This document shows, piece by piece, positions 19,927 through 29,434 of a stretch of DNA of 35,174 nt; the stretch's first letter is position 1; each line of letters starts with the position of its first letter. A program made the position numbers and the translations under genes. The stretch spans positions 1 to 35,174 of the forward strand of contig CADWAF010001103.1 in the NCBI GenBank assembly GCA_902984215.1, given 5' to 3'. The notes beneath the pieces were generated by a model that was not told where the DNA came from, searched no databases, and worked only from the letters and a program-made list of their open reading frames with translations. This stretch comes from Willaertia magna. Taxonomy: Eukaryota; Heterolobosea; Eutetramitea; Acrasida; Naegleriidae.

Positions 19927-21168
19927 ATGATTGAAAAACAATCCCTTTCAGTTATAGTAGAAAGTCTATTCCACAGTAATTCCAGCCAAATTTCAATTGG
20001 TGAACACACAAAAATTAGATTCCACAGAACTTTAAGAATTCCAAATGATAGCAAGACACATCTTTTACCACCAAGTTTAGGTACATTCCCTATAAAAAAA
20101 GTAACAGATTACAAAGATAAAGTTCCAAAACATTGGTTACAACAAGGTGGTGTATTTATCCCAATGTATCAAAGAGAAGCAATGTGGATAGAATTCCAAC
20201 ATGGTAGTTCAATGAATGGTAAAGAAAGAAAGTATTACAAAGAAGATTATTTAAATGATGCAATACCTAGAGCAGTGCAAGTATTTGCAGGTATGATTAA
20301 TTGTGTAAGTGGTGAAGAATATAAAGAAAAGGATTTAAAGAATAAACCTTCATTACAAAACTATTTTACAATCCCTGAACAACTATGGTTAGATGGAATT
20401 TCAAATGGTGATGGTACAATTAGACAATTTATTTCAATGCCATTAGGTAAGGGTGTTACAGTTGAAGAACAAGTGACAGGTAAAGATAATTTTGGTGAAT
20501 TACAAATTGTAGTTTATGAAGGTAAACAAGATGTTTGGAATAAGTTTATTGATAACTTACCAGAAAAACCTTATTCTAATGGCCTTCCCTCTCCAAGCGA
20601 TGACACATATGCAACTTTAGAAGTAAGAACATTAACTGGTAAAAGTATTAAGATTCCATGTTGTTTAAATGAATTAGTTGGAACATTTAAGCATAGAATT
20701 CAAGATAAGGAAGGTATTCCACCAGTTCAACAACTTTTAATTTTTGCAGGTAAACAATTAGAAGATGGATTTCCTTTATCTTACTATTATATTAATGATG
20801 GTTGTTCATTACGTTTAGAGTTAACACTCAAAGGTGGCGGAGATCCATTAGATTCACAACGTCAACAAGGTTTGGTTGTTGGTGGAAGTATGAAACAAAA
20901 GATTTATGAAGATCCTTATGGTTTATCTTTCTTTGATACAAATATCTCTGGCAGGGTATTTGTTCATATTGTAAATAGTGAAATGTGGAAGGAAATAACT
21001 GGTGAACCTTGTCCAACTACTCCAATTTTTGTTGAAACTTATAGTATGTATAATTTTCCATGGTATGATGTTTATGATGAAAATGTTCCAACAGTTGGGG
21101 AAAGTAAAGTCTTAACAAATGCTGCCTCGTTTGAAGACGAAGACAATGTATTTGACTGTAACAAATAA
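19927..21168 (+). CDS. Ubiquitin-like domain inserted in a two-part domain
   Basis: A 413-residue single-exon protein. Residues of about 50-210 ([74 protein letters not shown]) and about 315-400 ([47 protein letters not shown]) resemble, from memory, two adjacent parts of an uncharacterised domain of bacterial and fungal proteins. Between them, about 227-303, sits a full ubiquitin-like domain: [47 protein letters not shown], ending LTLKGGG. The Gly run occupies the place of ubiquitin's terminal Gly-Gly but is followed by more protein, so it may or may not be cleaved. The ubiquitin surface is recognisable but altered (the Ile44 patch is Leu/Ile). Molecular function unknown. Confidence 0.88.
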   Translation: MIEKQSLSVIVESLFHSNSSQISIGEHTKIRFHRTLRIPNDSKTHLLPPSLGTFPIKKVTDYKDKVPKHWLQQGGVFIPMYQREAMWIEFQHGSSMNGKERKYYKEDYLNDAIPRAVQVFAGMINCVSGEEYKEKDLKNKPSLQNYFTIPEQLWLDGISNGDGTIRQFISMPLGKGVTVEEQVTGKDNFGELQIVVYEGKQDVWNKFIDNLPEKPYSNGLPSPSDDTYATLEVRTLTGKSIKIPCCLNELVGTFKHRIQDKEGIPPVQQLLIFAGKQLEDGFPLSYYYINDGCSLRLELTLKGGGDPLDSQRQQGLVVGGSMKQKIYEDPYGLSFFDTNISGRVFVHIVNSEMWKEITGEPCPTTPIFVETYSMYNFPWYDVYDENVPTVGESKVLTNAASFEDEDNVFDCNK

Positions 21169-21378
21169 AAAATAATTTATGTGTAGATTATTGGGACGTT
21201 AAGGAAGTATTAATTAATAAATCAGTCAATATCAATTAAGTAACAATTTAAGAAATATCATTCATGTTATTAAACAAAGTTTTTTAGAAATGTTATTAAA
21301 TTAGCTGGAAAAATAATTGTTGATATTTAAGTTCAGTTATTTATTACTATTTACAATAAAATTATAATTTTTTTCCTA

Positions 21379-22379
21379 TTATTTACCATTTGACATTACA
21401 CTTTTAATCATACTATCAGTAAGCATTGTAAAAGTAGTATTCATTACAAAACTAAATACAGCTCCTCTATAAAATCCTTTCATTCCCTCCTTCACATAAA
21501 TACTCTTCACTAACTCTTTCATTCCAACAATCTTTTTATCACTACTGTCATTTACCACAATCAATCTTCTTCTAATAACTTGTAACGGATAAGAAGTTAA
21601 AAAGGAAATGAACTGAACTCCATTTTTAATAACGGTTCTAAATAAATTGCTTTTCAATAGATCATCTGGAAAATAAGGAAGAATCATTGGTAAAACTAAA
21701 CGATTCATTGCTTGATAAGTACAATGATAAATTAAAACATTTAAAATATAAGAACCAATAATTGATTTATATAATTGAATATAATTCTTTTCCTTTAAAA
21801 TTTCCATTAATGAAACTATCATTCCTTTATTCTTGTCATTGTTTTCATCCTTCTTGTCATTAACATTATTGTCAACTTCGTTTAATTGACAAATATTACG
21901 AACTTGTAAAATTTCTAAAGGAGTAACAATTGAGGCGCTAATAAATCTGTTTAATGAATAAGAAAATAAAAAACTAAATACTTCATTACAATTTAATTTA
22001 CTAATTAATAATGAATGTAATGATTTTGTAAATGGTAATAGTAAACCACTAATTAAATCATTGACACTATCTTTTACAAAAGAAATACCACTTCCAGTCC
22101 ATAATTTTAATAATCTACTTTTAATTAATTGTTTAGTATCTAAATGATTTTGTTTTAATTCTTGTTGTTGGATCTTGTTTGTAAATAAATGGTGATTACT
22201 GTAATTGGTTGTTTTAAAACGGAAAGCATTCCATGAGCAGTGGAATTGAAAAGTAAAAATAATGATTCAACTAATAGTCTTTCTTTTAAATCGAGTGCAT
22301 TATTATTATTGCTACTTGATTGAGTAAGCTTTGTTGTGGAAGAGCTATTATCGTTTGTGGTTGAGGTTTGTTGATTCAT
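21379..22379 (-). CDS. Mitochondrial carrier-like protein, one frame break
   Basis: Starts MNQQTSTTNDNSSS at 22379. As written the first frame stops at about 22155, and the rest continues in the next frame from about 22180 to 21379; one missing base near 22172-22184 (minus strand ACAAACAAGATCC) joins them to about 333 residues. The fold is three helical repeats of a mitochondrial carrier: LKQPITVITIYLQT (repeat 1, Px9Q), VTPLEILQVRN (repeat 2) and TSYPLQVIRRRLIV (repeat 3, the clearest signature), each followed by a gated helix pair such as VKEGMKGFYRGAVFSFVMN. Substrate unknown; the degenerate first signature suggests an SLC25-like outer-group member. A 26-nt GT-AG segment (GTAATC...ACAAG) would also restore phase but would remove the repeat 1 signature. 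A relic copy lies at 19242-19510. Confidence 0.78.
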
Positions 22380-22537
22380 TTTGGGAGTTTTGTTGTTTTA
22401 TTTTTTGATCCAATATTCTTCTTTAAAAAGAATATTTTATAATTGCAATTTTGTTTGTTACAATAAAATTTTAGATTGACATTTCTAATCAATTTGTGTG
22501 ATCCAATAAGTAAGTGATGGTATCAAAATTAGTGGTA

Positions 22538-22738
22538 TTAAAAAAAGGTTATTAATTTAGTAGTAGTTCTTTTGGGTGTAACAACAAACGTCAATTTACA
22601 ATCAATAGTTTTATTATGATTTATGTCTTTTGTGAAACCATAATTAACGAACTTTTGTTTTGTACTTTCCAATAAAAAAATTAAAAAAACTATTAAAATA
22701 TAAATAAATAATTTATTTAAATTTAAATAAAAATCCAA
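22538..22738 (-). CDS. Possible small secreted protein
   Basis: A 66-codon ORF with a hydrophobic N-terminus (LFIYILIVFLIFLLES, signal-peptide-like) followed by about 40 polar, basic residues (FTKDINHNKTIDCKLTFVVT). It starts 63 nt beyond the stop of the RCC1-like gene on the same strand. The second half has coding-like composition, but the first half is what AT-rich DNA gives by chance. Nothing recognisable; it may not be a gene. Confidence 0.25.
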   Translation of the reverse strand: MDFYLNLNKLFIYILIVFLIFLLESTKQKFVNYGFTKDINHNKTIDCKLTFVVTPKRTTTKLITFF

Positions 22739-22801
22739 TATATTAATTATTAAAATGTTTTGTAAAAAATAATTGTAAAAATATGGTAGTTTAAAAGTAA
22801 C

Positions 22802-24207
22802 TTAAAATATAAAGTCAATATCAAATAGCCCAATAGTTTTAAATAACTTTTCTTGCATTACATCTGTCTTTTCTTTCAAACAAAAAATTAAAGCAATTTC
22901 TCCAGAAAATTTAATTTCCTTAATTGGTACTTGAGTTTCAATCTTTACTGATTCAGAACCTTTAAATATTTTTACTTGATTCCCAACAAATGATCCAAAA
23001 CTTTCACTATCACCTGTACCACTAAATAATTTCATTTCTCTACCTCCAAACAATTTACTTTTTATAGAATCGTTAGTTTCAAGGAATTCTTCATTATAAT
23101 CTCCAAGTAGAGTAATTTTATTACTTTCAGTTGTTGCCAAAACTATTTCTGACCAACTAGTACCAATTGCTATAATTTTATCTTGACAGTTGTTAATTAA
23201 AGTAAATTGTTGTGAAGATTGAGATGACTTGAATATTTTTCCACATTCTTTGTATTATTATTTTACAAAATATATTTACAACCGTTACAAATAAAACACT
23301 ACTTACTTGTTAAAACTACGGTGGCATTACCTGAACAAGCTAATTCTTGAACTATATAATTACCATCTTCATTCCAATCTGCTTTTACAAAAGCATAATT
23401 ACACATTTCATATTCATTTTTCGTTTTATTTTTGACAGGTGAACGATTTGTTCCAAGTTGATTAAAATAATTATTACCAATTGTATAAATAAATTTATCA
23501 TCAACACAAATAGCAGCATGTCTTCCTCCAGCAACTACCTTTGTAATAGTTTCATTTAATTGTAACTCTCCACTATTTAATTGTATAAAACTATAAAAAC
23601 AGGTTTCAGAATAATCTTCTCCAAAACCATTCTTTCCAGAATACCAAAATCTATTTAATTCATCCTTTACAATAACATATTGTTCACCACAATCTAAATG
23701 TGTAATTCGTAAAGTATTTATTTTATTAAATTGTAATAAAAAACAATAATGATAATCTTGTTCTTTAATTTTATTTCCTGAATAAATATTATTTCCATAA
23801 AGATAATCACCAAATAAATAACATTTTGATAAATTAGTTGCAATAACTAAATGTTGTAACCCACAACTAATAAATTTAACATATTCATTATTTTGTAAAG
23901 GTATTGGTACAGTTTCTCTTGTAAATTTAATAAAATATGGCCAAGATGATTCATTGTAAAAATCTTCAATCTTATTTTCAATATCTCCCTTTCCAATCAT
24001 TAATCCACATTTTGTTGATTTTCCACTTAAATAAATTTCAAAAGTATTTGAAGAGATTGTTGTGTTCTTAATTTCTTTAGGAATTAATAAATTCTTTTGA
24101 AATTCATCTTCTTTTAAAGGTGTTGTCAATGAAGAAAGTTTCGGATCTATTCCACTTTCTATTGCTGTTGACATTTTTTTAAAACAATTTTTAAAGAAAT
24201 GGAACAT
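22802..24207 (-). CDS. RCC1-like beta-propeller protein
   Basis: Two exons, 24207-23307 and 23247-22802, with a 59-nt intron (GTAAGT...ACAAAG) joining in phase, giving 448 residues. Repeats of the RCC1 kind are visible: YVKFISCGLQHLVIATNLSK, CYLFGDYLYGNNIYSG, ITHLDCGEQYVIVKDELN, RFWYSGKNGFGEDYSE, ITKVVAGGRHAAICVDDKF, IYTIGNNYFNQLGTN and ACSGNATVVLTKCGKIFKSS. These blades form a seven-bladed propeller in RCC1, the Ran exchange factor, but many RCC1-like proteins bind other partners; the Ran-specific hairpin cannot be judged here. A second in-frame ATG, 11 codons in, is followed by a less hydrophobic N-terminus and could be the real start. Confidence 0.82.
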
Positions 24208-24279
24208 TTTTTTTTAAATTTTTTTTTAAACGCATTGTAAAGTCAAACTACCAGTTTACAAAACCCTTTTAGATTAGTA

Positions 24280-25308
24280 TTATTTTATTAAATGAAAAAC
24301 AGAAATTTCAGGAGAACAAAACAATCTCATTCCTAAGTGTGAGGCTAATCCTCTGTTAACATACAACACACTACTTTCGTTATTGTTATTAGAAAAATCA
24401 AACATTCCATTTGAATACTCCCAGTTTTTAACTGGCCTACCTAATCCTAATTGTCTTTCAAAATAATGAAGAACTTTTGGGAAATATCTATAACCCAAGG
24501 CAGCAACTGACATACAATTAGTGAAAGGCAATCCAACTTGACCGCCATGAGTGTGACCAGATAACATGAAATGAATACGTTTAATACTATTGGGTAAACA
24601 AGTTTTATCTTTTAATAAACAGTCAGCTGTATCTGGATTGTGAGATAATGCAATAATTATTTGATTCTTATTATTTACCGTTTCTCCACTTCTTTTGTTA
24701 TTCAATCTTTCTGGATGAAAAGTGTTATCTAATAAATCTCCAAATCCAACTAGAGAAATATTTGGTAAAACATTTTCAATAATTTCATTATCTAAAATTG
24801 TAATATTACAAAATCTTTTTAAATTATTAATTACGACATTTCTATTTCCATCATGTGAATCATGTGAACCAGTCACACCAAACTTTTTTTTACAATGAAT
24901 TTTAGATAAAAATTGTGATGCTAATTCCTTTGAAGAATCTTTAGATTCATAATGTACAAAATCACCTGTAAAAACAACAATAGTTGGATCTTCTTTATTA
25001 ATGGCATCAACAACTTGTTGTAATAACTCTTTTGACATTGGCTCTTCAAAATAACTGTGGAAATGGATATCAGGTACTTGGATAATTTTTGTGTTATTTA
25101 GTTCTAAAGGTAAGTTATTTAAAGAAATGTAATGTCTTGTAATTTCTAATTGTTGACTACCAAATTTTTTTGTAATTCTACCTAAATGAACTGCCAAACG
25201 AGAAAGTGGAACTTTATAGTAATAAATATAAGACAAACTTAGTAAACTAATAGTCAATAAAAGTAAAATGATTAAAAAAATTGTTCGTTTTATTATTTTT
25301 AAAAACAT
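24280..25308 (-). CDS. Membrane-anchored metallophosphoesterase
   Basis: A 342-residue calcineurin-like phosphoesterase of the YkuE/YaeI-like branch with an N-terminal membrane helix (about residues 9-31). Motifs in order: PDIHFH (metal Asp80/His82), TGDFVHYES (Asp116), TGSHDSHDGN (147-150), LSHNPDTAD (His223), SGHTHGGQVGLP (251-257), and LYVNRGLASHLGMRLFCSPE, which is typical of the branch. The third motif, normally GNHD/E, is GSHD: the metal-bridging Asn is Ser, although the catalytic His is present. Activity may be altered. Substrate unknown; some relatives act on phospholipid-derived substrates at membranes. It is divergent from the ASF1-like gene, with which it shares a 205-nt promoter region. 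Confidence 0.87.
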   Translation of the reverse strand: MFLKIIKRTIFLIILLLLTISLLSLSYIYYYKVPLSRLAVHLGRITKKFGSQQLEITRHYISLNNLPLELNNTKIIQVPDIHFHSYFEEPMSKELLQQVVDAINKEDPTIVVFTGDFVHYESKDSSKELASQFLSKIHCKKKFGVTGSHDSHDGNRNVVINNLKRFCNITILDNEIIENVLPNISLVGFGDLLDNTFHPERLNNKRSGETVNNKNQIIIALSHNPDTADCLLKDKTCLPNSIKRIHFMLSGHTHGGQVGLPFTNCMSVAALGYRYFPKVLHYFERQLGLGRPVKNWEYSNGMFDFSNNNNESSVLYVNRGLASHLGMRLFCSPEISVFHLIK

Positions 25309-25362
25309 TTTTTTTTTTAATTTTCTTAAAAAAAATGTTTTTTCAGTTTTTTAAAATAAATG

Positions 25363-25376
25363 AAAACACGTGTTTT
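25363..25376. promoter_or_regulatory. Palindromic E-box in divergent promoter
   Basis: A perfect 14-nt palindrome, AAAACACGTGTTTT, with CACGTG at its centre, 55 nt upstream of the metallophosphoesterase ATG and 138 nt upstream of the ASF1-like ATG. CACGTG is the classical site for bHLH and bZIP factors. Binding is inferred only from the motif. Confidence 0.4.
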
Positions 25377-25513
25377 TTTAAAGAAAATGAAATAAAAGGA
25401 CTGAAATGGCAGATAAAGTTTACAATTTCTTTACAATAAATTGACCCATCCAGGATTAAACTACAACCGTAGTCAAAGATTTTCAATAAAAAAAATAAAA
25501 AAAAATAAAAAAA

Positions 25514-25924
25514 ATGCAAGATATTTCCTTAGATGTAAAAGAAGTAAAAATTGAACATGGAGAAAATTGTTTATTAGAAGAAAACTTTAAATTAATAATT
25601 AAATTCACAAATAACTGTAATATAGAAAAATGTTCATGGGATTTAAAATATTTTGTAGATATGACAAATAAAAGACATATTATTGATATTGGAAAGAGTG
25701 AAACAATAAATTGTTATGAAAAGGATAAAGAAAATATATTTGAATATTCAGTAGATGAGATTCATTTAGAAGGAATTCCTAAAAATTTATTAAATAATGT
25801 TGGATTATTAGTTGCTACTTTATATAAAGAACAAAATGAAGTGTTTAAGCTTTCAATGGTTGTACAAGTAGAAAAGAAAGAAGATGGTAAATTATATAGA
25901 ACTATTCTTAATCCTTTAGAATAG
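25514..25924 (+). CDS. ASF1-like beta-sandwich protein
   Basis: A 136-residue single-exon protein. The order of segments follows the histone chaperone ASF1: a first strand region (SLDVKEVKIEHGE), then ENFKLIIKFTNN, CSWDLKYFVDMTNKRHIIDI in the place of LEWKIIYVGSAESEEYDQVL, then IFEYSVDEIHLEGIPKNLL, VGLLVATLYKEQNEVFKLSM in the place of VGVTVVLLTCTYRGQEFIRV. ASF1 carries H3-H4 dimers during replication and repair. Similarity is by pattern only and the hallmark Val94-type histone-contact residue cannot be checked without an alignment, so this may be a relative rather than the true orthologue. It is shorter than the ASF1 core by about 20 residues and lacks the conserved NEY at the end. Confidence 0.5.
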   Translation: MQDISLDVKEVKIEHGENCLLEENFKLIIKFTNNCNIEKCSWDLKYFVDMTNKRHIIDIGKSETINCYEKDKENIFEYSVDEIHLEGIPKNLLNNVGLLVATLYKEQNEVFKLSMVVQVEKKEDGKLYRTILNPLE

Positions 25925-25976
25925 AATGATTTAGAAGAATTAATGATAAGAATATTCTTATAAGAACAAATAAAAA

Positions 25977-26501
25977 ATGTTTCATGATATTAATAAGAAT
26001 GTTTTATTATTAGATGTGGAACACTTGAGGGTGCATGACAATTGGAAAACAAATTGTTTTTATGATAATAACAATAATACCGGGGATGTTTTGTTAGCAA
26101 TGAATCCTTGTAAATCTGCTTTTTCTTCTTCTTGGTTTTATTCGAAACATGTAAATAGACTAAAAATTTTGTTAAATCAAATTTGTCCAAATAGTAGTAA
26201 CAATAAGAAACAAGAAAGTAATAATCGTAACAATAGTTGGATACCCTCAACGAATAATAATTTATTGTTGAGAGAAGAATATTATCATCCTTCCTCTTTC
26301 CGAGAGTTATCTTTAAATGATATTGAAAGATTATCAATAATTAATAATAATCAATTTTTCTATTCTTTCAATAATGACATAATTAGAGAATATCATATCG
26401 GAAAACAACCTTTCTATATAGATCAAGATGGAGATATAGCTAATGAATTTTGGATTGCAAAAGAAGATGGTACTTTCCTTAAAGTTTTCCCTAACACTTA
26501 A
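25977..26501 (+). CDS. Hypothetical protein
   Basis: A 174-residue ORF starting 52 nt after the ASF1-like stop. It opens with MFHDINKNVLLLDVEHLRVH, has an Asn-rich middle (about 85-110), and ends in a better conserved-looking part: SSFRELSLNDIERLSIINNN, IIREYHIGKQPFYIDQDGDI, ANEFWIAKEDGTFLKVFP. Charged and aromatic residues are mixed as in a folded protein. No signal peptide, membrane helix or known motif. I do not recognise it. Coding composition and length make it likely to be real. Confidence 0.7.
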   Translation: MFHDINKNVLLLDVEHLRVHDNWKTNCFYDNNNNTGDVLLAMNPCKSAFSSSWFYSKHVNRLKILLNQICPNSSNNKKQESNNRNNSWIPSTNNNLLLREEYYHPSSFRELSLNDIERLSIINNNQFFYSFNNDIIREYHIGKQPFYIDQDGDIANEFWIAKEDGTFLKVFPNT

Positions 26502-26530
26502 AAGCCTTGTTTTATAATATATCAGTACTT

Positions 26531-27106
26531 TTACTTTCTTAATTCTTTCTCTAATTCATTCAATTCTTTTATTATCTTTCCTAACTCAATGGTTGAATGC
26601 AAAGCCTTAACAAAATTTCTTTGACTTTCAACTAAATCTTCAGATAATTGAATAGTTCCGAACCAATAGATTGGATTCTTTTGTTTTAAATCTAATTCAA
26701 CATTTGCATCTAATTTAGATCCCTTTAATTTCTCTTTTTTATCTTCTTCTTTTATTTCTTCTTTTTTGTCTTCTTCCTTTGTTTTACGTTTTCTTAAGGA
26801 TTTATTATCTTCTTTAATTTCTTCTTTTTCAGTCGTTTTTGTGTCACCCTTTACGGAAAAGTGTTTAGTTAGATCTTCATAATCAACTAATTCAAATGTA
26901 TCTAAATCTAATTTAATTTTTGAAGAAGGATTGGAAGGAATGTGTTCAACACCAAGATACTCTTTTCCCATGTTTAATTTACAAGAAGCCATATTAAAAA
27001 ATCCTTCTTTCATACTCGGAATTAATTCGTTTTTCATTACATCTGTATATCTTTCTAATAATGTGAAATACTGAAGCGTTAAAACTTCTTTCTTTTCTTT
27101 ATCCAT
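26531..27106 (-). CDS. VMA22: V-ATPase assembly factor VMA22/CCDC115-like
   Basis: A 191-residue soluble protein matching VMA22 (CCDC115 in animals), which with VMA12 and VMA21 assembles the V0 sector of the vacuolar proton pump in the ER. Matches: the N-terminal helix TLQYFTLLERYTDVM, the block SMKEGFFNMASCKLNMG (family: EGWLSLAKARYAMG), a charged Lys/Glu linker (about 95-135), and the C-terminal hallmark NPIYWFGTIQLSEDLVESQR NF (family: DPLNWFGILVP followed by LRQAQ xF), then a terminal helix. The linker is longer and more charged than in animals. It overlaps no other gene and converges with the unknown gene at 26501. Confidence 0.85.
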   Translation of the reverse strand: MDKEKKEVLTLQYFTLLERYTDVMKNELIPSMKEGFFNMASCKLNMGKEYLGVEHIPSNPSSKIKLDLDTFELVDYEDLTKHFSVKGDTKTTEKEEIKEDNKSLRKRKTKEEDKKEEIKEEDKKEKLKGSKLDANVELDLKQKNPIYWFGTIQLSEDLVESQRNFVKALHSTIELGKIIKELNELEKELRK

Positions 27107-27696
27107 GTTATGTTATTTGATTGTGATTGTCAATAATATTTTTTTATTTATTTTAAATAAAACATTAAAATATTTGTGTAATTATAAGCTTATAACACTT
27201 CTTATTGTATAATTGTGAACAGAACAAAGTAATAAGAATATTCAAAAACCCAAGTTGATTTGCGTTTATACAACAGTGTATGCAACAAAAGTACGAAGGA
27301 GAGAAAACTAATAAGCAAGTCATTAAATAGAAGTTGTTTAAAAATAATCTAATTAACTAAATAAATATTCATTATCAATCATCACTTTTTCAATAAGCAA
27401 TTCAAGTAATAAATTTGAGATAATATCATTAATCATCACCAATAATTTTCAACTGATTACTTAATCACCAAAGTAAAAGCCATTCACTACCCACCCCCAT
27501 CAAACACAACATCATCTGCCTTCGCTATTAGACACAGTCCTTGCTTAAAAAATATGGTAGATAACCCATTTATGATTTTCGAGGTTTCTTTTGTATTGAC
27601 CTCTTTTTTTAGAATTGTTTACTTATCCATTGCAGTATAAAATGTTTTTGGCCGAATGGAGGGAAAGAAGAATATTGAAAATTTTGAACAAAACAA
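27107..27696. other. Divergent intergenic region with uORFs
   Basis: 590 nt between VMA22 (minus) and the MFS gene (plus), holding both promoters. Two short ORFs precede the MFS start: one from the ATG at 27554 to the stop at 27640 (28 codons) and one from 27642 that overlaps the MFS start in another frame. They could lower translation if the transcript begins upstream of them. A C-rich patch near 27485-27505 stands out. No RNA gene found. Confidence 0.45.
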
Positions 27697-29356
27697 ATGT
27701 TTCAAGAAGAGAAGGAAGAGAAATTTGAACACGAATTAGAATTACAATCGACAGCGTCTTTTGATGAAGCTAGAAAATCATCAGTGGAATTAGATAGAGA
27801 AGATTCATCTAGACCTTCAGTTGATGTTTCAGTGATTGGTAGCGTTCATGATCCTTCAGGTCATTATGCTCAATTAGATAAAGAAGGTTCTAAGCCTGTA
27901 ACACAAAGAAATCCTTATATATCTTTACTCTTTTATAATAGAAGATTTTTATTGATATGGATGGCTGGTGTATTGAGTGGTATGGGAAATTATTTTTCAG
28001 AAATTGGTAAGTTTGTTCATTAGTATTACTTGTTCTCCTTACAAAACATCTATCTCAAATTACTTCTCATCATTCTTCTTCTTTGTAGGTGTCCTGTTTG
28101 AGGTCGAAAAAAGAACAAACCTTGGTATTGCAACTAGTGGTGTTTTCTTATGTTTGTTTGCACCATCTGTTCTTGCTTTCCCATTTGCTGGAGTTGTTTC
28201 CGATGTTTTTGACCGTAGAAAAGTTTTAGTTGTTGCGAATATATTAAGAGCTATCTTAGCCTTTATGTTATTATTAACAAGATTTCTTGAAGTAGATACA
28301 GTTAACCATTGGTGGCTATTTTCAAGTTACTATGTTATTCTAGGATTAATTTTCTTTATTAACGCTTTCTATGATGCCAGTAGAGGTGTTTTACTACCGT
28401 TAGTCGTTGACCATAATGATTTAGTTGCATGTAATGCATTAGATAGTTTAACTTGGTTATTCTGTTCTTATACTGGTGCAGCTATCGGAGGTTTCGTAAC
28501 TCAATTAGGAGGTTTAAATACAACTTATATTTGTAATGGTTTATGTTTTATAGGAGCATTGATTTTAACATTAATTCTATTCAGATATCCAGAATTAAAT
28601 CCTCCTAAAGGACCAAATCAACCAACTAAACCGCTTGAGATTGTGACTCATGCAGGTAAAGAATTACTTAGTGGATTTAAATTATTATTTAGTAATAAGG
28701 GTTATTTACTTTCATTCACACTTATGAAATTCTTGGGTTCTTTCGTTTGGGCTTCTGTTGAATTTATTAATGTTAAGTTTTCTGAATTGCCAGTTTTTGT
28801 TGTCGGAAATGCTGAAATGACCATGACTATTGGTTACTGTCTATTTGGTATTGGTTCAGGTTTAGGTCCTATGGTTTGTGAATTACTTTTAGGTAATCGA
28901 ATTCGTAGATCTGTAAGAAGTGCATTCTGGATGAGAGCAATTATTGTTTTAGCTTACCTTGCAATTGCCCTTGGTTTTTGTTTGATGTTCTTCTCAGTAC
29001 ATGCTGCAATGTTTATTACTGCTAACTTTATAATTGGTTGTGCTGGTGGTATTCTGTGGGTCTATTCAACAAGTTGTATTGAACACTTATGTCCAAACAG
29101 TTTCTTGGGGCGTGTTACTGCATTTGATATTTGTTTCGGTTTTGGTGCTGGACAAGCTCTTGGTGTAATGGTTCCTTCACCTTTATTATATGATGTGTTT
29201 AGTGTTCACACCCCTCACTTATTTGCAGTTGTTATGTTCTGCTTAGGTTGGGTTTTATTCGTTTGGTGGGTTGTGTGGTTCTATTTGAGTCGTAATATTC
29301 ACCAACATCACGTTGCAGAAGGTCACGGTGGTCACGAAGGTGTTGAACATCATTAA
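27697..29356 (+). CDS. MFS transporter with His-rich tail
   Basis: Two exons, 27697-28006 and 28089-29356, with an 82-nt intron (GTAAGT...TTTGTAG), giving 525 residues. About 85 charged cytosolic residues come first. A 12-helix major facilitator follows: LLIWMAGVLSGMGNYFSEIG (helix 1), then FLCLFAPSVLAFPFAGVVSD, which leads into the MFS motif DVFDRRKVLVVANILRA. The helix 4-6 region is WLFCSYTGAAIGGFVTQLGG. The second half begins LLFSNKGYLLSFTLMKFLGS. This is the drug/H+-antiporter-3 or EntS-like branch, exporters of small molecules or siderophores in bacteria. The substrate here is unknown. The last 20 residues are rich in His and Gly (eight His, including HQHHVAEGHGGHE), suggesting a metal-binding cytosolic tail. 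Composition is slightly more GC than its neighbours. Confidence 0.88.
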
Positions 29357-29434
29357 TTTACTAACTGTTTAAAGTGTTTTAAATATAAAAAAACCAATAA
29401 TTAATAAAATAAATAAATTATTATATTTTACACT

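Noticed and set aside
2476..22190. Programmed frameshifting
   Set aside because: The frame changes go in both directions and share no slippery site or following structure.
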